DNA from: RHLJ01 sp040222455
Lineage (GTDB): Bacteria > Bacteroidota > Rhodothermia > Balneolales > Balneolaceae
DNA: 64,000 nt
NCBI GenBank assembly: GCA_040222455.1
Contig: JAVKDD010000033.1
Span: 1-64,000 of the forward strand
Direction: 5' to 3'
Shown here: one piece after another, positions 9,619 through 17,386 of the stretch
Numbering within the stretch: position 1 is the stretch's first letter
Layout: each line of letters begins with the position of its first letter
Made by a program: the position numbers and the translations under genes
The notes under the pieces: generated by a model
What the model saw: the letters and a program-made list of their open reading frames with translations, nothing else
Database searches by the model: none
What the model was told of the DNA's origin: nothing

Positions 9619-10551
9619 ATGACTCTAACCCAACTCTCCTACATCGTAGCTGTTGATAAATACCGACACTTTGCTACGGCTGCACAAAAAATTTATATCA
9701 CTCAACCTACGTTGAGTATGCAGATTCAAAAACTTGAAGATGAATTAGGTGTTCTAATATTCGACCGTTCAAAAACTCCTGTTATCCCCACAAGCATTGG
9801 AGTACAGATTATTGAAAAAGCGAAAGTGATTCTTCATGATGCAAAACAAATTGAAGACATCGCTGCTGTAAGTGATGGAGAATTAAAGGGATCATTCAAA
9901 GTTGGGATTATCCCAACAGTAGCTCCTTATCTTGTACCACTATTTTTGAGAGCTTTTTCTGAAAAACATCCAAAAATTGAATTGTCTTTTCGAGAAATGC
10001 TTACCTCAAATTTACTTGAAAGTTTGCAAGACGATCAACTTGATGTTGGTATTATTGCCACTTCCACCGATCAGCACTTTTTTGAGGAAGAATTATTTCT
10101 AGAGCCGTTCCTTGGCTATGTATCTACCATGCATAAATTTGCGGGTAAGGAAAAACTCGATCTCTCTGATTTATACAAAGAAAACCTTTGGCTGCTAAAC
10201 GAAGGACATTGTTTCCGTGATCAGGCAATTAAACTTTGCAAAAAAGACAATGAAAAAATTAGCAAAGGAAATATCAGTTTTGAAAGCGGGAATTTAGAAA
10301 CCCTAAAACGACTCGTGGAGCAAGATTTTGGTGTAACACTGATGCCTTATCTTTCAATGGAAGATCATGACACTCGTTGTGCAAACGGAGTTATAAAAGA
10401 ATTTAATGATCCTATTCCAACCCGGAAAATTCGACTCATATATAGCCGGGAATACCTGAAGAAAAACTTAATCAGTGCGTTAGGAGAAGCGATAAAAGAC
10501 TCGATTCCAGATATTTTAAAATCCCAAAAAGAAGATTTGGTTGTAGATTGA
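9619..10551 (+). CDS. oxyR: Peroxide-sensing LysR-type regulator OxyR
   Basis: The 310-residue protein has an N-terminal LysR winged helix-turn-helix (residues 1-60, FATAAQKIYITQPTLSMQIQ) and a C-terminal sensor domain. The OxyR hallmark LLNEGHCFRDQAIKLC places cysteines at residues 198 and 207, almost exactly where Escherichia coli OxyR has its redox pair Cys199/Cys208. It should therefore form a disulfide on contact with hydrogen peroxide and switch on defence genes. No catalase or AhpCF gene is adjacent, so its targets lie elsewhere. The peroxiredoxin at 59028 is a possible distant target, though I saw no site to support that. Confidence 0.92.
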   Translation: MTLTQLSYIVAVDKYRHFATAAQKIYITQPTLSMQIQKLEDELGVLIFDRSKTPVIPTSIGVQIIEKAKVILHDAKQIEDIAAVSDGELKGSFKVGIIPTVAPYLVPLFLRAFSEKHPKIELSFREMLTSNLLESLQDDQLDVGIIATSTDQHFFEEELFLEPFLGYVSTMHKFAGKEKLDLSDLYKENLWLLNEGHCFRDQAIKLCKKDNEKISKGNISFESGNLETLKRLVEQDFGVTLMPYLSMEDHDTRCANGVIKEFNDPIPTRKIRLIYSREYLKKNLISALGEAIKDSIPDILKSQKEDLVVD

Positions 10552-10626
10552 TTGCAATGATAACGCATATACTAATTAATGCTTATTTAGGGTAAATTGA
10601 GGTCTTATTTCCTCATACGTTTTCCT

Positions 10627-12303
10627 ATGACTTTTTTTAGAGCTGCCATTTTTAGTTTCCTATTTTGCGGATCAGTTTATGCTCAAGGGGTAGAATTAAC
10701 AAGTTCAAACCTTCCCATTGTTATCATAAATACAGAGGGACAATCCATCCCAATGGATAACCCAAGAATTATAGCTGATTTGCAAGTTATTTTTGATGAA
10801 AATGGAAGCCGAAACAATCTCACTGATACAGAAGATCATTACAATGGCAAAATAAGTATTGAAATTCGAGGTGAAAGCTCGGCTGGATGGGACATTAAAA
10901 GCTATAGTTTTGAAACAAAAAATGAAGACGGATCAAACCGGAATGTTTCATTACTTGGCTTACCAGAAGAAAATGACTGGATATTACACGCCCCATACTA
11001 CGACCGTTCTCTAATTCGTAATGCATTGATTTATAATCTATCCAGAGAAATGGGTTGGTATGCTTCTAGAACCGTCTATTGCGAAGTAATTCTGAATGAT
11101 GTGTATCAAGGAATTTACATGTTAATGGAAAAAATTAAGCGAGATAAAAACAGAGTCGATATAGCTACTCTTTCTCCAGATGAAATATCGGGAGATGATG
11201 TTACTGGAGGCTATATTCTAAGAGTGGATAAAGAAGGTTGGAACCCCGGAATTGATTCCCAATATCCTCCTACTGAAAACTCAAATGTTACTCTTCGTTA
11301 TCAATATTATGAACCTAAAGGAGATGAAATTGTAGCAGAACAAGAAGCATACATTCAGAGATTTATGTATGACTTTGAAGACCTTATGCATGACGGAAAT
11401 TACTTCGATCCTATTTCAGGTTATAGTCAATATCTGGATGTTGATTCGTTTGTTGACTATATGATTTTGAATGAATTAAGCCGAAATGTTGACGGCTACC
11501 GACTGAGTTCATATTTATACAAACAAAAAGACAGCGACGGCGGAAAATTAGTAGCTGGACCTGTATGGGATTACAACTTCAGTTTTGGAAATGCAGGCTA
11601 TTATGAATCCGAAGCTACTAATGGCTGGCAGCTACTTTATTTTACTGATAATCAATCTTTCTTACAAAATGATTCATTCCATGTCCCCTTTTGGTGGAAG
11701 GTTCTTTTTAGTGACGGCGATTTCAGGAAGAAACTTAGAGAACGCTGGAGCGAACTTCGTGAAAACACGTTATCTATTGATTCTTTAAATGCCACCATTG
11801 ATCAATTTGCTGAGTCACTTTCTGAAGCTCAAGTCAGAAATTTTCAAGTCCGGCCAGAACCCGGAGCTACTAACTTAGGTGGAGGTTGGTATCCCTACGA
11901 CCCACGGCATGAACAAATTAATTCATATGAAGACGAAATATCGGTCACTAAAAATTGGATCTCGGATAGAATCGATTGGATTGACGAGAATATCAACTTA
12001 CTAACTTCAAATGAATTAGATAACACATTCGGTGCTCCTGATTCTTATTCATTAGAGCAAAATTATCCAAACCCGTTTAATCCCTCCACTATTATTAGGT
12101 TTAGCTTACCCTCCTCTTCATTTGTCCAAATAAAAGTATTTAATATTCATGGTCAACTGGTTCAAAATTTAGCAAGTAAGACTTATAATTCAGGCAATCA
12201 CCAGGTTGAGTTCAATGCTGAGAATCTTTCTAGCGGAATGTATTTCTACACGTTAACAACAGGTACGTTTAGCCTAACTAAAAAGATGTTGTTGGTGAAG
12301 TAG
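10627..12303 (+). CDS. Secreted CotH-kinase family protein with Type IX sorting domain
   Basis: From the ATG at 10627 the protein is 558 residues with a signal peptide (MTFFRAAIFSFLFCGSVYAQ). A TTG ten codons upstream is a weaker start. The CotH domain (about residues 40-400) has IEIRGESSAGW, the glycine-rich GGYILRVDKEG and the late AGPVWDYNFSFGN, which corresponds to the conserved Asp motif of this atypical kinase fold. The last 80 residues are a Type IX secretion sorting domain beginning SLEQNYPNPFNPST and ending in KKMLLVK. The protein should be displayed on or released from the cell surface. CotH of Bacillus phosphorylates spore-coat proteins; the substrate here is unknown. Confidence 0.88.
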   Translation: MTFFRAAIFSFLFCGSVYAQGVELTSSNLPIVIINTEGQSIPMDNPRIIADLQVIFDENGSRNNLTDTEDHYNGKISIEIRGESSAGWDIKSYSFETKNEDGSNRNVSLLGLPEENDWILHAPYYDRSLIRNALIYNLSREMGWYASRTVYCEVILNDVYQGIYMLMEKIKRDKNRVDIATLSPDEISGDDVTGGYILRVDKEGWNPGIDSQYPPTENSNVTLRYQYYEPKGDEIVAEQEAYIQRFMYDFEDLMHDGNYFDPISGYSQYLDVDSFVDYMILNELSRNVDGYRLSSYLYKQKDSDGGKLVAGPVWDYNFSFGNAGYYESEATNGWQLLYFTDNQSFLQNDSFHVPFWWKVLFSDGDFRKKLRERWSELRENTLSIDSLNATIDQFAESLSEAQVRNFQVRPEPGATNLGGGWYPYDPRHEQINSYEDEISVTKNWISDRIDWIDENINLLTSNELDNTFGAPDSYSLEQNYPNPFNPSTIIRFSLPSSSFVQIKVFNIHGQLVQNLASKTYNSGNHQVEFNAENLSSGMYFYTLTTGTFSLTKKMLLVK

Positions 12304-12404
12304 GTATAAAGTAAGATACACATGAACAAAGTTCTTTCCTTTGAAAATCCCAAACAAGTGAGGTAGTAAGCAAGCAGGTGCTTCAACACTAAGGGGGTTT
12401 TTGT

Positions 12405-12472
12405 GAAAATCTGAACCCGATCAATGTTTAGGTTCAAGAAATGGTTTTTTTTAGAATCGAACTCAGATTTTC
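12405..12472. terminator. Nested inverted repeats between convergent genes, possible terminator
   Basis: A perfect 10-base inverted repeat (gaaaatctga at 12405-12414, tcagattttc at 12463-12472) encloses a smaller gaacc/ggttc stem (12413-12417, 12431-12435) and a run of eight T. It lies between cotH (plus) and ppc (minus), where a two-way terminator would be expected. The long loop makes this weak. Confidence 0.35.
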
Positions 12473-12482
12473 AATTTGTAAG

Positions 12483-15200
12483 TTAACCTGTGTTCTTTAA
12501 TCCACTGGATATTGAGTTAATAATAGACAAAAGCTTTGTAAGCAACTTGTCTGCATCTTCTGGCGAATCGTTTCTAATTGCCCTCCATTCTTTTAGATAG
12601 TTGATCTGTAGTTTATGAAGCAAATGCAATTCTTTCCCCCTTCTTTGTAGATTCTCAATCTTGCTTATCCTTCGTTCTTCAATCGGTTTACCAAACAAAG
12701 CACCAATTTGAAGTAATCCCTCTTCATAATCATTTAGAATTATTTCCATGAACTTATCTCTGATTTTCTCATCCGTAACCAGTTCTGAGTAGGCCTTCAT
12801 AATAGCCGGGTCAGTATTCATCAAGTTTGTTTCTATGTGAATCAAAATATATTTCAAGAATGGCCAATTATTCACTAATTCTTTTAACTGATTATATTCT
12901 TGTGGTGAATGGTCTTGCAACTTCTTTAATCCATACCCAACTCCAAACCATCCTGTAAGATTAAAACGAGACTGATTCCAACTAAACACCCAAGGAATAG
13001 CACGCAAATCAGAAAGTGATCGTTTTCCTGTTCTTCTGGAAGGTCGAGAACCAATCTTACTTTGCTCCAATACATCAATAGGTGTCGCTTCACTATAGAA
13101 TTCCATGAAATCCGGATGGTTTTTCATTTCCTGAAAATAACCTGATGACCATTCAGCAAGTCTTTCTATTATTTCGAAAGGAAAGCCCATATCGTTTTTC
13201 TCATTCCGATTTAACATAGCCTGCCGCGCTGTTCCTGATAGCAACATCTCAAGGTTATAAGTAGCATTCAACAGGTTTGCAAATTGGTGAGAAATCGTTT
13301 CTCCCTGTACCGTTAGTTTTATACTTCCGCTTACTGTGTTTGGCGGCATACTTTCTAAGAACCGATGATATTTCCCTCCCCCACGACTAATGGTTCCTCC
13401 AATCCCGTGGAAAAAGCATATTTTAACCCCGTGCTTGTTTCCAACTTCGGTAAGGTTTTGTTCCGCTTTATACACATTCCAACGGCTAGCCAAAATTCCG
13501 CCATCTTTATTACTATCACTATAACCCAGCATTACTTCCTGTACTGGGACCAATTTTTTTATTCGCTCTTGAGTTAATGAATGACTCAAAAATGCATCTA
13601 AAATTTCGCTACCATTCTTTAAGTCATCAATGGTTTCAAATAAAGGAACCACTTTAAGAGGTTCTTCAAGTATTCGAACTTCCCTCATGAAAGTATACAC
13701 CACCAGCAAATCACTTAATCCACGTGTCATACTTACTATGAAAGAACCGATACCGTCTGTACCAAAAGAATCTATATGCTCTCTTATAACTCGGAAATAA
13801 GCCAATACATTATCTGCCTCCTTTCCACAACTTGTACCATGTACTACAAATGGTCGGTGAGGATTTTTTTTCAATTCTTCGATTAAAAACTGAACCCGTT
13901 CTTCTTCTTCCCAACTTGTATAGTCAACGTCATAACCTGCTTTTTCTAGAAGCTGGTTAAGTGCTTTCTCATGATAGGTGCTGTTTTGCCTGATATCCAG
14001 CTTCGCTAAATGAAATCCAAAACATTGCAAATGGCGTTCTATGGGGAAAAGGAGTTCCTGTGACAGTTTGAGAGCGCCAATTTCGTATAAAGATTTTCGT
14101 AATACTTTTAAATCCTTTTGAAGTTCTTGAGGAGATAAATAAAATAAATCTGGATTCTTCGACTCACCAGATATTGTATTTTTGAGACGAAGAATCAACA
14201 GGTTTATATATTGACGCCAAGGCTCCATTGGATTACGTTGAACCGCTTTACTTCCATTGTTCCCAAATGCCTTCGACTTCTCTACAATCGCTTCTTCTAG
14301 ATAGGTTGGAACAGTATTTGTATTAGCTGAAATGGTCATTTGAGCCGCTAGTCCTTCAAGTTTTTCAAGCAGCAAAGCTAATGCTTGCTCCCGATGAGCA
14401 AGCAACGTATTTCTTGTAAAATCTGAGCTAACAAAAGGATGGCCGTCTCTGTCTCCACCTACCCAGCTGCTAAATTGTAACAATGGATATTGTTCTGGTT
14501 CACTAAGTTTTTCCGGGTTAAAACCCATCGAAACCCATGAACTTTTGATTTTCTTATCACTTTGATCTAAAGCCAATGGAAAGACTTTACTAAAGTAATA
14601 AGCCACGTTATTCCGCTCATCGATAAGTTCTGGTTTTTCAAGGTACACTTCACCTGTACGCCACCATCTTTCAAGCAGGGCTTTCAAATTTTCCCGAATT
14701 GCCTCTCTTTCCGTTTTCGACCAAGTAGTATTCTCATTCTTTACCAACAATAAATAGATTTCACGATGCAACTCTAACACAGAAACTCTTTTTGCTTCAG
14801 TTGGATGCGCTGTTAAAACAGGCATAATATCTAGAGTTGGAAGCAAATCAGCCATTTCTGATTCACTAATGCCTTTCTCTTTCCAAAGCTTAAATGTTTC
14901 TGCCCAAGAGCCTCTGATAGAAGACAAATCCAGTTTATTTTCGAGCGTCCTTCGAAATTGTGTCGCTACATTCTCCTCCACCAAATTGGTAAGCTGAAAA
15001 TTTATACTTAGTGCCTGTACCAGCTTCTCATCGGTTACACTACGAGCTTCTAAAATATCTGAGGTCGAACCGTGGTGTTGGATTAATTCTGCAAGCTCAT
15101 TTTCATGCAGCTCAAGTAACATTTCTTTATAGATGGAGATAACAAATTCTACATCATCATTTATTTTTTGTAGCCCTAAACCTTCAATTTCTTTCTTCAT
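12483..15200 (-). CDS. ppc: Phosphoenolpyruvate carboxylase
   Basis: The 905-residue protein has the full family length. It contains the catalytic histidine block VLTAHPTEAKR near residue 130, VGGDRDGHPFVS, the second signature GYSDSNKDGG, and the glycine-rich loop FHGIGGTISRGGGKYHRF. In this last block the usual FHGRGG arginine is replaced by isoleucine (FHGIGG). The C-terminus ends SSGLKNTG, where canonical enzymes end in RNTG, so the last residues match the active-site tail except that lysine replaces arginine. The enzyme carboxylates PEP to oxaloacetate, refilling the citrate cycle. It stands alone, convergent with cotH. Identification is secure. Confidence 0.95.
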   Translation of the reverse strand: MKKEIEGLGLQKINDDVEFVISIYKEMLLELHENELAELIQHHGSTSDILEARSVTDEKLVQALSINFQLTNLVEENVATQFRRTLENKLDLSSIRGSWAETFKLWKEKGISESEMADLLPTLDIMPVLTAHPTEAKRVSVLELHREIYLLLVKNENTTWSKTEREAIRENLKALLERWWRTGEVYLEKPELIDERNNVAYYFSKVFPLALDQSDKKIKSSWVSMGFNPEKLSEPEQYPLLQFSSWVGGDRDGHPFVSSDFTRNTLLAHREQALALLLEKLEGLAAQMTISANTNTVPTYLEEAIVEKSKAFGNNGSKAVQRNPMEPWRQYINLLILRLKNTISGESKNPDLFYLSPQELQKDLKVLRKSLYEIGALKLSQELLFPIERHLQCFGFHLAKLDIRQNSTYHEKALNQLLEKAGYDVDYTSWEEEERVQFLIEELKKNPHRPFVVHGTSCGKEADNVLAYFRVIREHIDSFGTDGIGSFIVSMTRGLSDLLVVYTFMREVRILEEPLKVVPLFETIDDLKNGSEILDAFLSHSLTQERIKKLVPVQEVMLGYSDSNKDGGILASRWNVYKAEQNLTEVGNKHGVKICFFHGIGGTISRGGGKYHRFLESMPPNTVSGSIKLTVQGETISHQFANLLNATYNLEMLLSGTARQAMLNRNEKNDMGFPFEIIERLAEWSSGYFQEMKNHPDFMEFYSEATPIDVLEQSKIGSRPSRRTGKRSLSDLRAIPWVFSWNQSRFNLTGWFGVGYGLKKLQDHSPQEYNQLKELVNNWPFLKYILIHIETNLMNTDPAIMKAYSELVTDEKIRDKFMEIILNDYEEGLLQIGALFGKPIEERRISKIENLQRRGKELHLLHKLQINYLKEWRAIRNDSPEDADKLLTKLLSIINSISSGLKNTG

Positions 15201-15938
15201 TTATTTAAAATTCAATTCTTGATGGATTATTTACCTTATCTATTAATTCGTTCTGATTCCACTAATTTTGGCGAATCAAGCAGCTAAAATAAAGACTCTT
15301 ACTTTTCTAAACCGTTAAATCGGTAGTTAAATAATAAGTAAATCATTGAAAAAGCTCACTAACAAGCTCTTTTCAATTTCCAAAAAAGATTATTCAACGA
15401 AGAAAGGCTTTAAATAAACTGGTTCAAGCGGTTACTTGCGTAAGATTGGGGAAATCAAGTGGAGTGTACTTTGATCTTCTTGCTCTACTTTTGTGCCGAT
15501 TTAAGTAGTAAAAGCTCCCGAATGCGAATGTATCGCGAGTTCATCGAAGATTAAACTGAATAAATCCGAAGGTCCATGTACTAAATAGCCATATTCACTT
15601 TTCATCCGATGTGGATTTATTCGCCTTACTGGCACGTACAATCTTCAGCTTCACTATTCCGCTCACCAATTTAAGGCCGGATTTTGAATTTATGTTTATT
15701 TAAAAAAACTGATGCCTATCGGTTGAGGAAAACATAGCTATATGTTTGGAAAAACATAAACATCGGTTGGTTGACGGATAACTATCGGTTTTGGAAGTTA
15801 TGCTTATGAACTGGTTGAAGCTGGAGCTTCATGAATGCATTCCGCAGCAGAGCTACGGAACGAGGTTAAAATATTGATTTTAATAAAATCCATTTCAATG
15901 ACACCACGTTGTCAGTGACTCTGCTTATCTTTGTAATA
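15201..15938. other. Long intergenic region with hairpin-forming repeats, no gene seen
   Basis: No convincing reading frame is present between the ppc start and the exonuclease. The stretch should contain the ppc promoter close to 15201. Further in are an imperfect hairpin (15546-15646), three copies of atcggtt at 15718, 15762 and 15784, a 7-base stem with a 4-base loop at about 15730-15747 (aaacata, gcta, tatgttt), and a gaagctggagcttc hairpin at about 15817-15830. Another repeat-like block (attccgcagcagagctacgg) follows at about 15840. The density of such structures suggests accumulated dispersed repeats rather than lost genes. Confidence 0.5.
15546..15646. repeat. Imperfect long hairpin in intergenic DNA
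   Basis: gaagatt (15546-15552) pairs with aatcttc (15640-15646), and gaataaatcc (15558-15567) pairs perfectly with ggatttattc (15613-15622). The arms are in the correct nested order. The whole could fold as one long stem-loop of about 100 bases. It may be a dispersed repeat or a structured RNA. Confidence 0.45.
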
Positions 15939-15991
15939 TTCAATAAGAAACATTCAATGTGCAAGTTGAACATTGAATGTTTCTTATTGAA
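15939..15991. repeat. Perfect 22-base inverted repeat with 9-base loop
   Basis: The arms at 15939-15960 and 15970-15991 are exact reverse complements over 22 bases, and the 9-base loop can add a caa/ttg pairing. It lies just upstream of the repeat-like block that precedes the exonuclease gene. No T-run follows and no gene ends nearby, so it is unlikely to be a simple terminator. Confidence 0.8.
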
Positions 15992-16015
15992 AATTGATTA
16001 TAAATGGTAAAGTTT

Positions 16016-16093
16016 TTCTGAGCGAAAGCGAAGAACCTGCACAATTCCGATCTTTGCAGATCCTTCTCCGCCATTTGGCGAATCAGGACGACC
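16016..16093. repeat. Decayed inverted dispersed repeat upstream of exonuclease gene
   Basis: The left arm at 16016-16040 contains tctgagcgaaagcgaagaa. The right arm at 16056-16093 contains gcagatccttctccgcc followed by gaatcaggacgacc. The two are imperfect reverse complements. They resemble the widespread bacterial intergenic repeat that reads roughly tcctgagcgaagcgaaggatct and its complement. The block falls inside an open frame that could extend the downstream protein to 15994, which argues that this N-terminal extension is not real. Confidence 0.5.
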
Positions 16094-16104
16094 ATAATAG
16101 AACT

Positions 16105-17091
16105 ATGCTTAAAATCACTAAAGCTGGATATCATGGAATTTTACTTCCCGAAGTGGGAATTGGATTGGACTATTCCGGTTCAAAAGCGAAGCATATTTTT
16201 GTATCGCACGCCCATGCAGATCATATTCCTACCAATCGAATATTAAGTGTATTTGCAACTCCTCCTACTGCTGCTTTTATGCGGCTACGCGGTTTTAAAG
16301 GAGAGATTACTGAATTAGATTTTCATCATTCAGTAGAAACTGAAAATGCAAAGATAACTTTCTACCCAGCCGGTCATATTCTTGGTTCAGCGATGACTTT
16401 TGTGGAAAGTGATTTAGGTTCGGTCTTATATACAGGTGATTATCGAACGCCAGCTGCACCTGCTACCGAGGGATTTCAACTTCCCGAGGCTCCCATTGAT
16501 CAGTTTATTACAGAGGCTACATTCAGTCTACCAATTTATAAGTGGAAACCAGAAGAAGTACTGGCTAAGCAAATTCGAAGATTTGCTTCTCAAAGTCTGG
16601 AAATCGGATTTACTCCTATTTTTTCTGCATACAACTTGGGCAAAGCACAAGAATTGATGTATATCCTGAAAGAATTAAATCATCCTATGCAAATTCATGG
16701 TGCAGGATTTAAGCTTTGTAAGGTGTATGAGGATTTCGGATTTCCACTTGGTGATTACGAAACCTATCAACGAGAAAATTGTGAAGGAAAGATTCTGATT
16801 TGTCCAAGTTCAGCTTTAGGAAATGGGTTTGCATCAAACCTAAAAAAAACAAAAGTGGCCTATTGTTCAGGGTGGGCGGCTAATGAATCTCGCCAAACAC
16901 AACTTACTGTCGATGAATTAATTCCCATTTCAGATCACTTAGACTTCTTTGAATTAATTGATTTATGTCAGCAAATAAATCCAAAAAAAGTGTGGATTAC
17001 TCATACTCCGAATCCAAAAGTAGTTCAGCATTATTTAGAGAATTTGGGGATAGATTCAGCTTTTTTAGACTTGGAGGGGGATGGTAATTAG
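16105..17091 (+). CDS. Ligase-associated DNA exonuclease, metallo-beta-lactamase fold
   Basis: From the ATG at 16105 the protein is 328 residues. The start is chosen because the family begins just before the first beta strand (MLKITKAGYHGILLPEVG) and because the sequence upstream is repeat-like. The metal site HAHADH is at residues 35-40, and AGHILGS supplies another ligand. The late HLDFFEL and WITHTP segments match the beta-CASP-like part of the family. The relatives are the MBL-fold exonucleases encoded next to ATP-dependent ligases in bacterial DNA-damage clusters. Here the ligase follows 295 bases downstream on the same strand. The helicase and phosphoesterase partners of that cluster are absent from the window. 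Confidence 0.85.
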   Translation: MLKITKAGYHGILLPEVGIGLDYSGSKAKHIFVSHAHADHIPTNRILSVFATPPTAAFMRLRGFKGEITELDFHHSVETENAKITFYPAGHILGSAMTFVESDLGSVLYTGDYRTPAAPATEGFQLPEAPIDQFITEATFSLPIYKWKPEEVLAKQIRRFASQSLEIGFTPIFSAYNLGKAQELMYILKELNHPMQIHGAGFKLCKVYEDFGFPLGDYETYQRENCEGKILICPSSALGNGFASNLKKTKVAYCSGWAANESRQTQLTVDELIPISDHLDFFELIDLCQQINPKKVWITHTPNPKVVQHYLENLGIDSAFLDLEGDGN

Positions 17092-17093
17092 GA

Positions 17094-17365
17094 ATATGAA
17101 AATGAATCAATTATCAATTATCAAATAAAAGCTTTGTCATTTAGACCGGAGGAAGAAATCTAAAAAGTGTCTTTCAATCACACAAGTCTTTAAATGTCTC
17201 ATATTCATTCGACACAACAAAGCTGGTCTTTGCGAGCAAAGAGAAGCAACCTTAGAGAAGCGAAAATATCTATGTCTATTCCATGAACACACCCCTAAAT
17301 CTCCTCTCAAGAGGGGACTTTAAAGTTATGAATTATATAAACGAGTCTCTCCTCTTGAGAGGAGA
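17094..17365. repeat. Cluster of dispersed-repeat-like sequences between exonuclease and ligase
   Basis: Four blocks follow one another. An ATCAATTATCAATTATCAA run lies at about 17106-17124. tgtcatttagaccggaggaa and six more bases lie at 17135-17161. gtctttgcgagcaaagagaa and a few more bases lie at 17226-17252. A long inverted repeat follows, with arms tctcctctcaagagggga (17300-17317) and tctcctcttgagaggaga (17348-17365) and one mismatch. The second and third resemble common bacterial intergenic repeats of the gtcatttcgacc and cattgcgag kinds. The last resembles the aaatctcccc/ggggactt hairpins common in Bacteroidota. No gene is seen. Confidence 0.6.
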
Positions 17366-17386
17366 ACAAGAGATGTATAAATTGAA

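Noticed and set aside
12246..12437. 63-codon minus-strand frame over the cotH end
   Set aside because: It lies mostly antisense to the Type IX sorting domain and across the likely terminator, with no protein-like features.
15994..16104. N-terminal extension of the exonuclease frame to 15994
   Set aside because: The extra 37 codons coincide with an imperfect inverted repeat resembling a dispersed intergenic element, and the family starts at about 16105.
17094..17365. CRISPR array
   Set aside because: Repeated blocks differ from one another and are not regularly spaced, so they are dispersed repeats rather than a repeat-spacer array.
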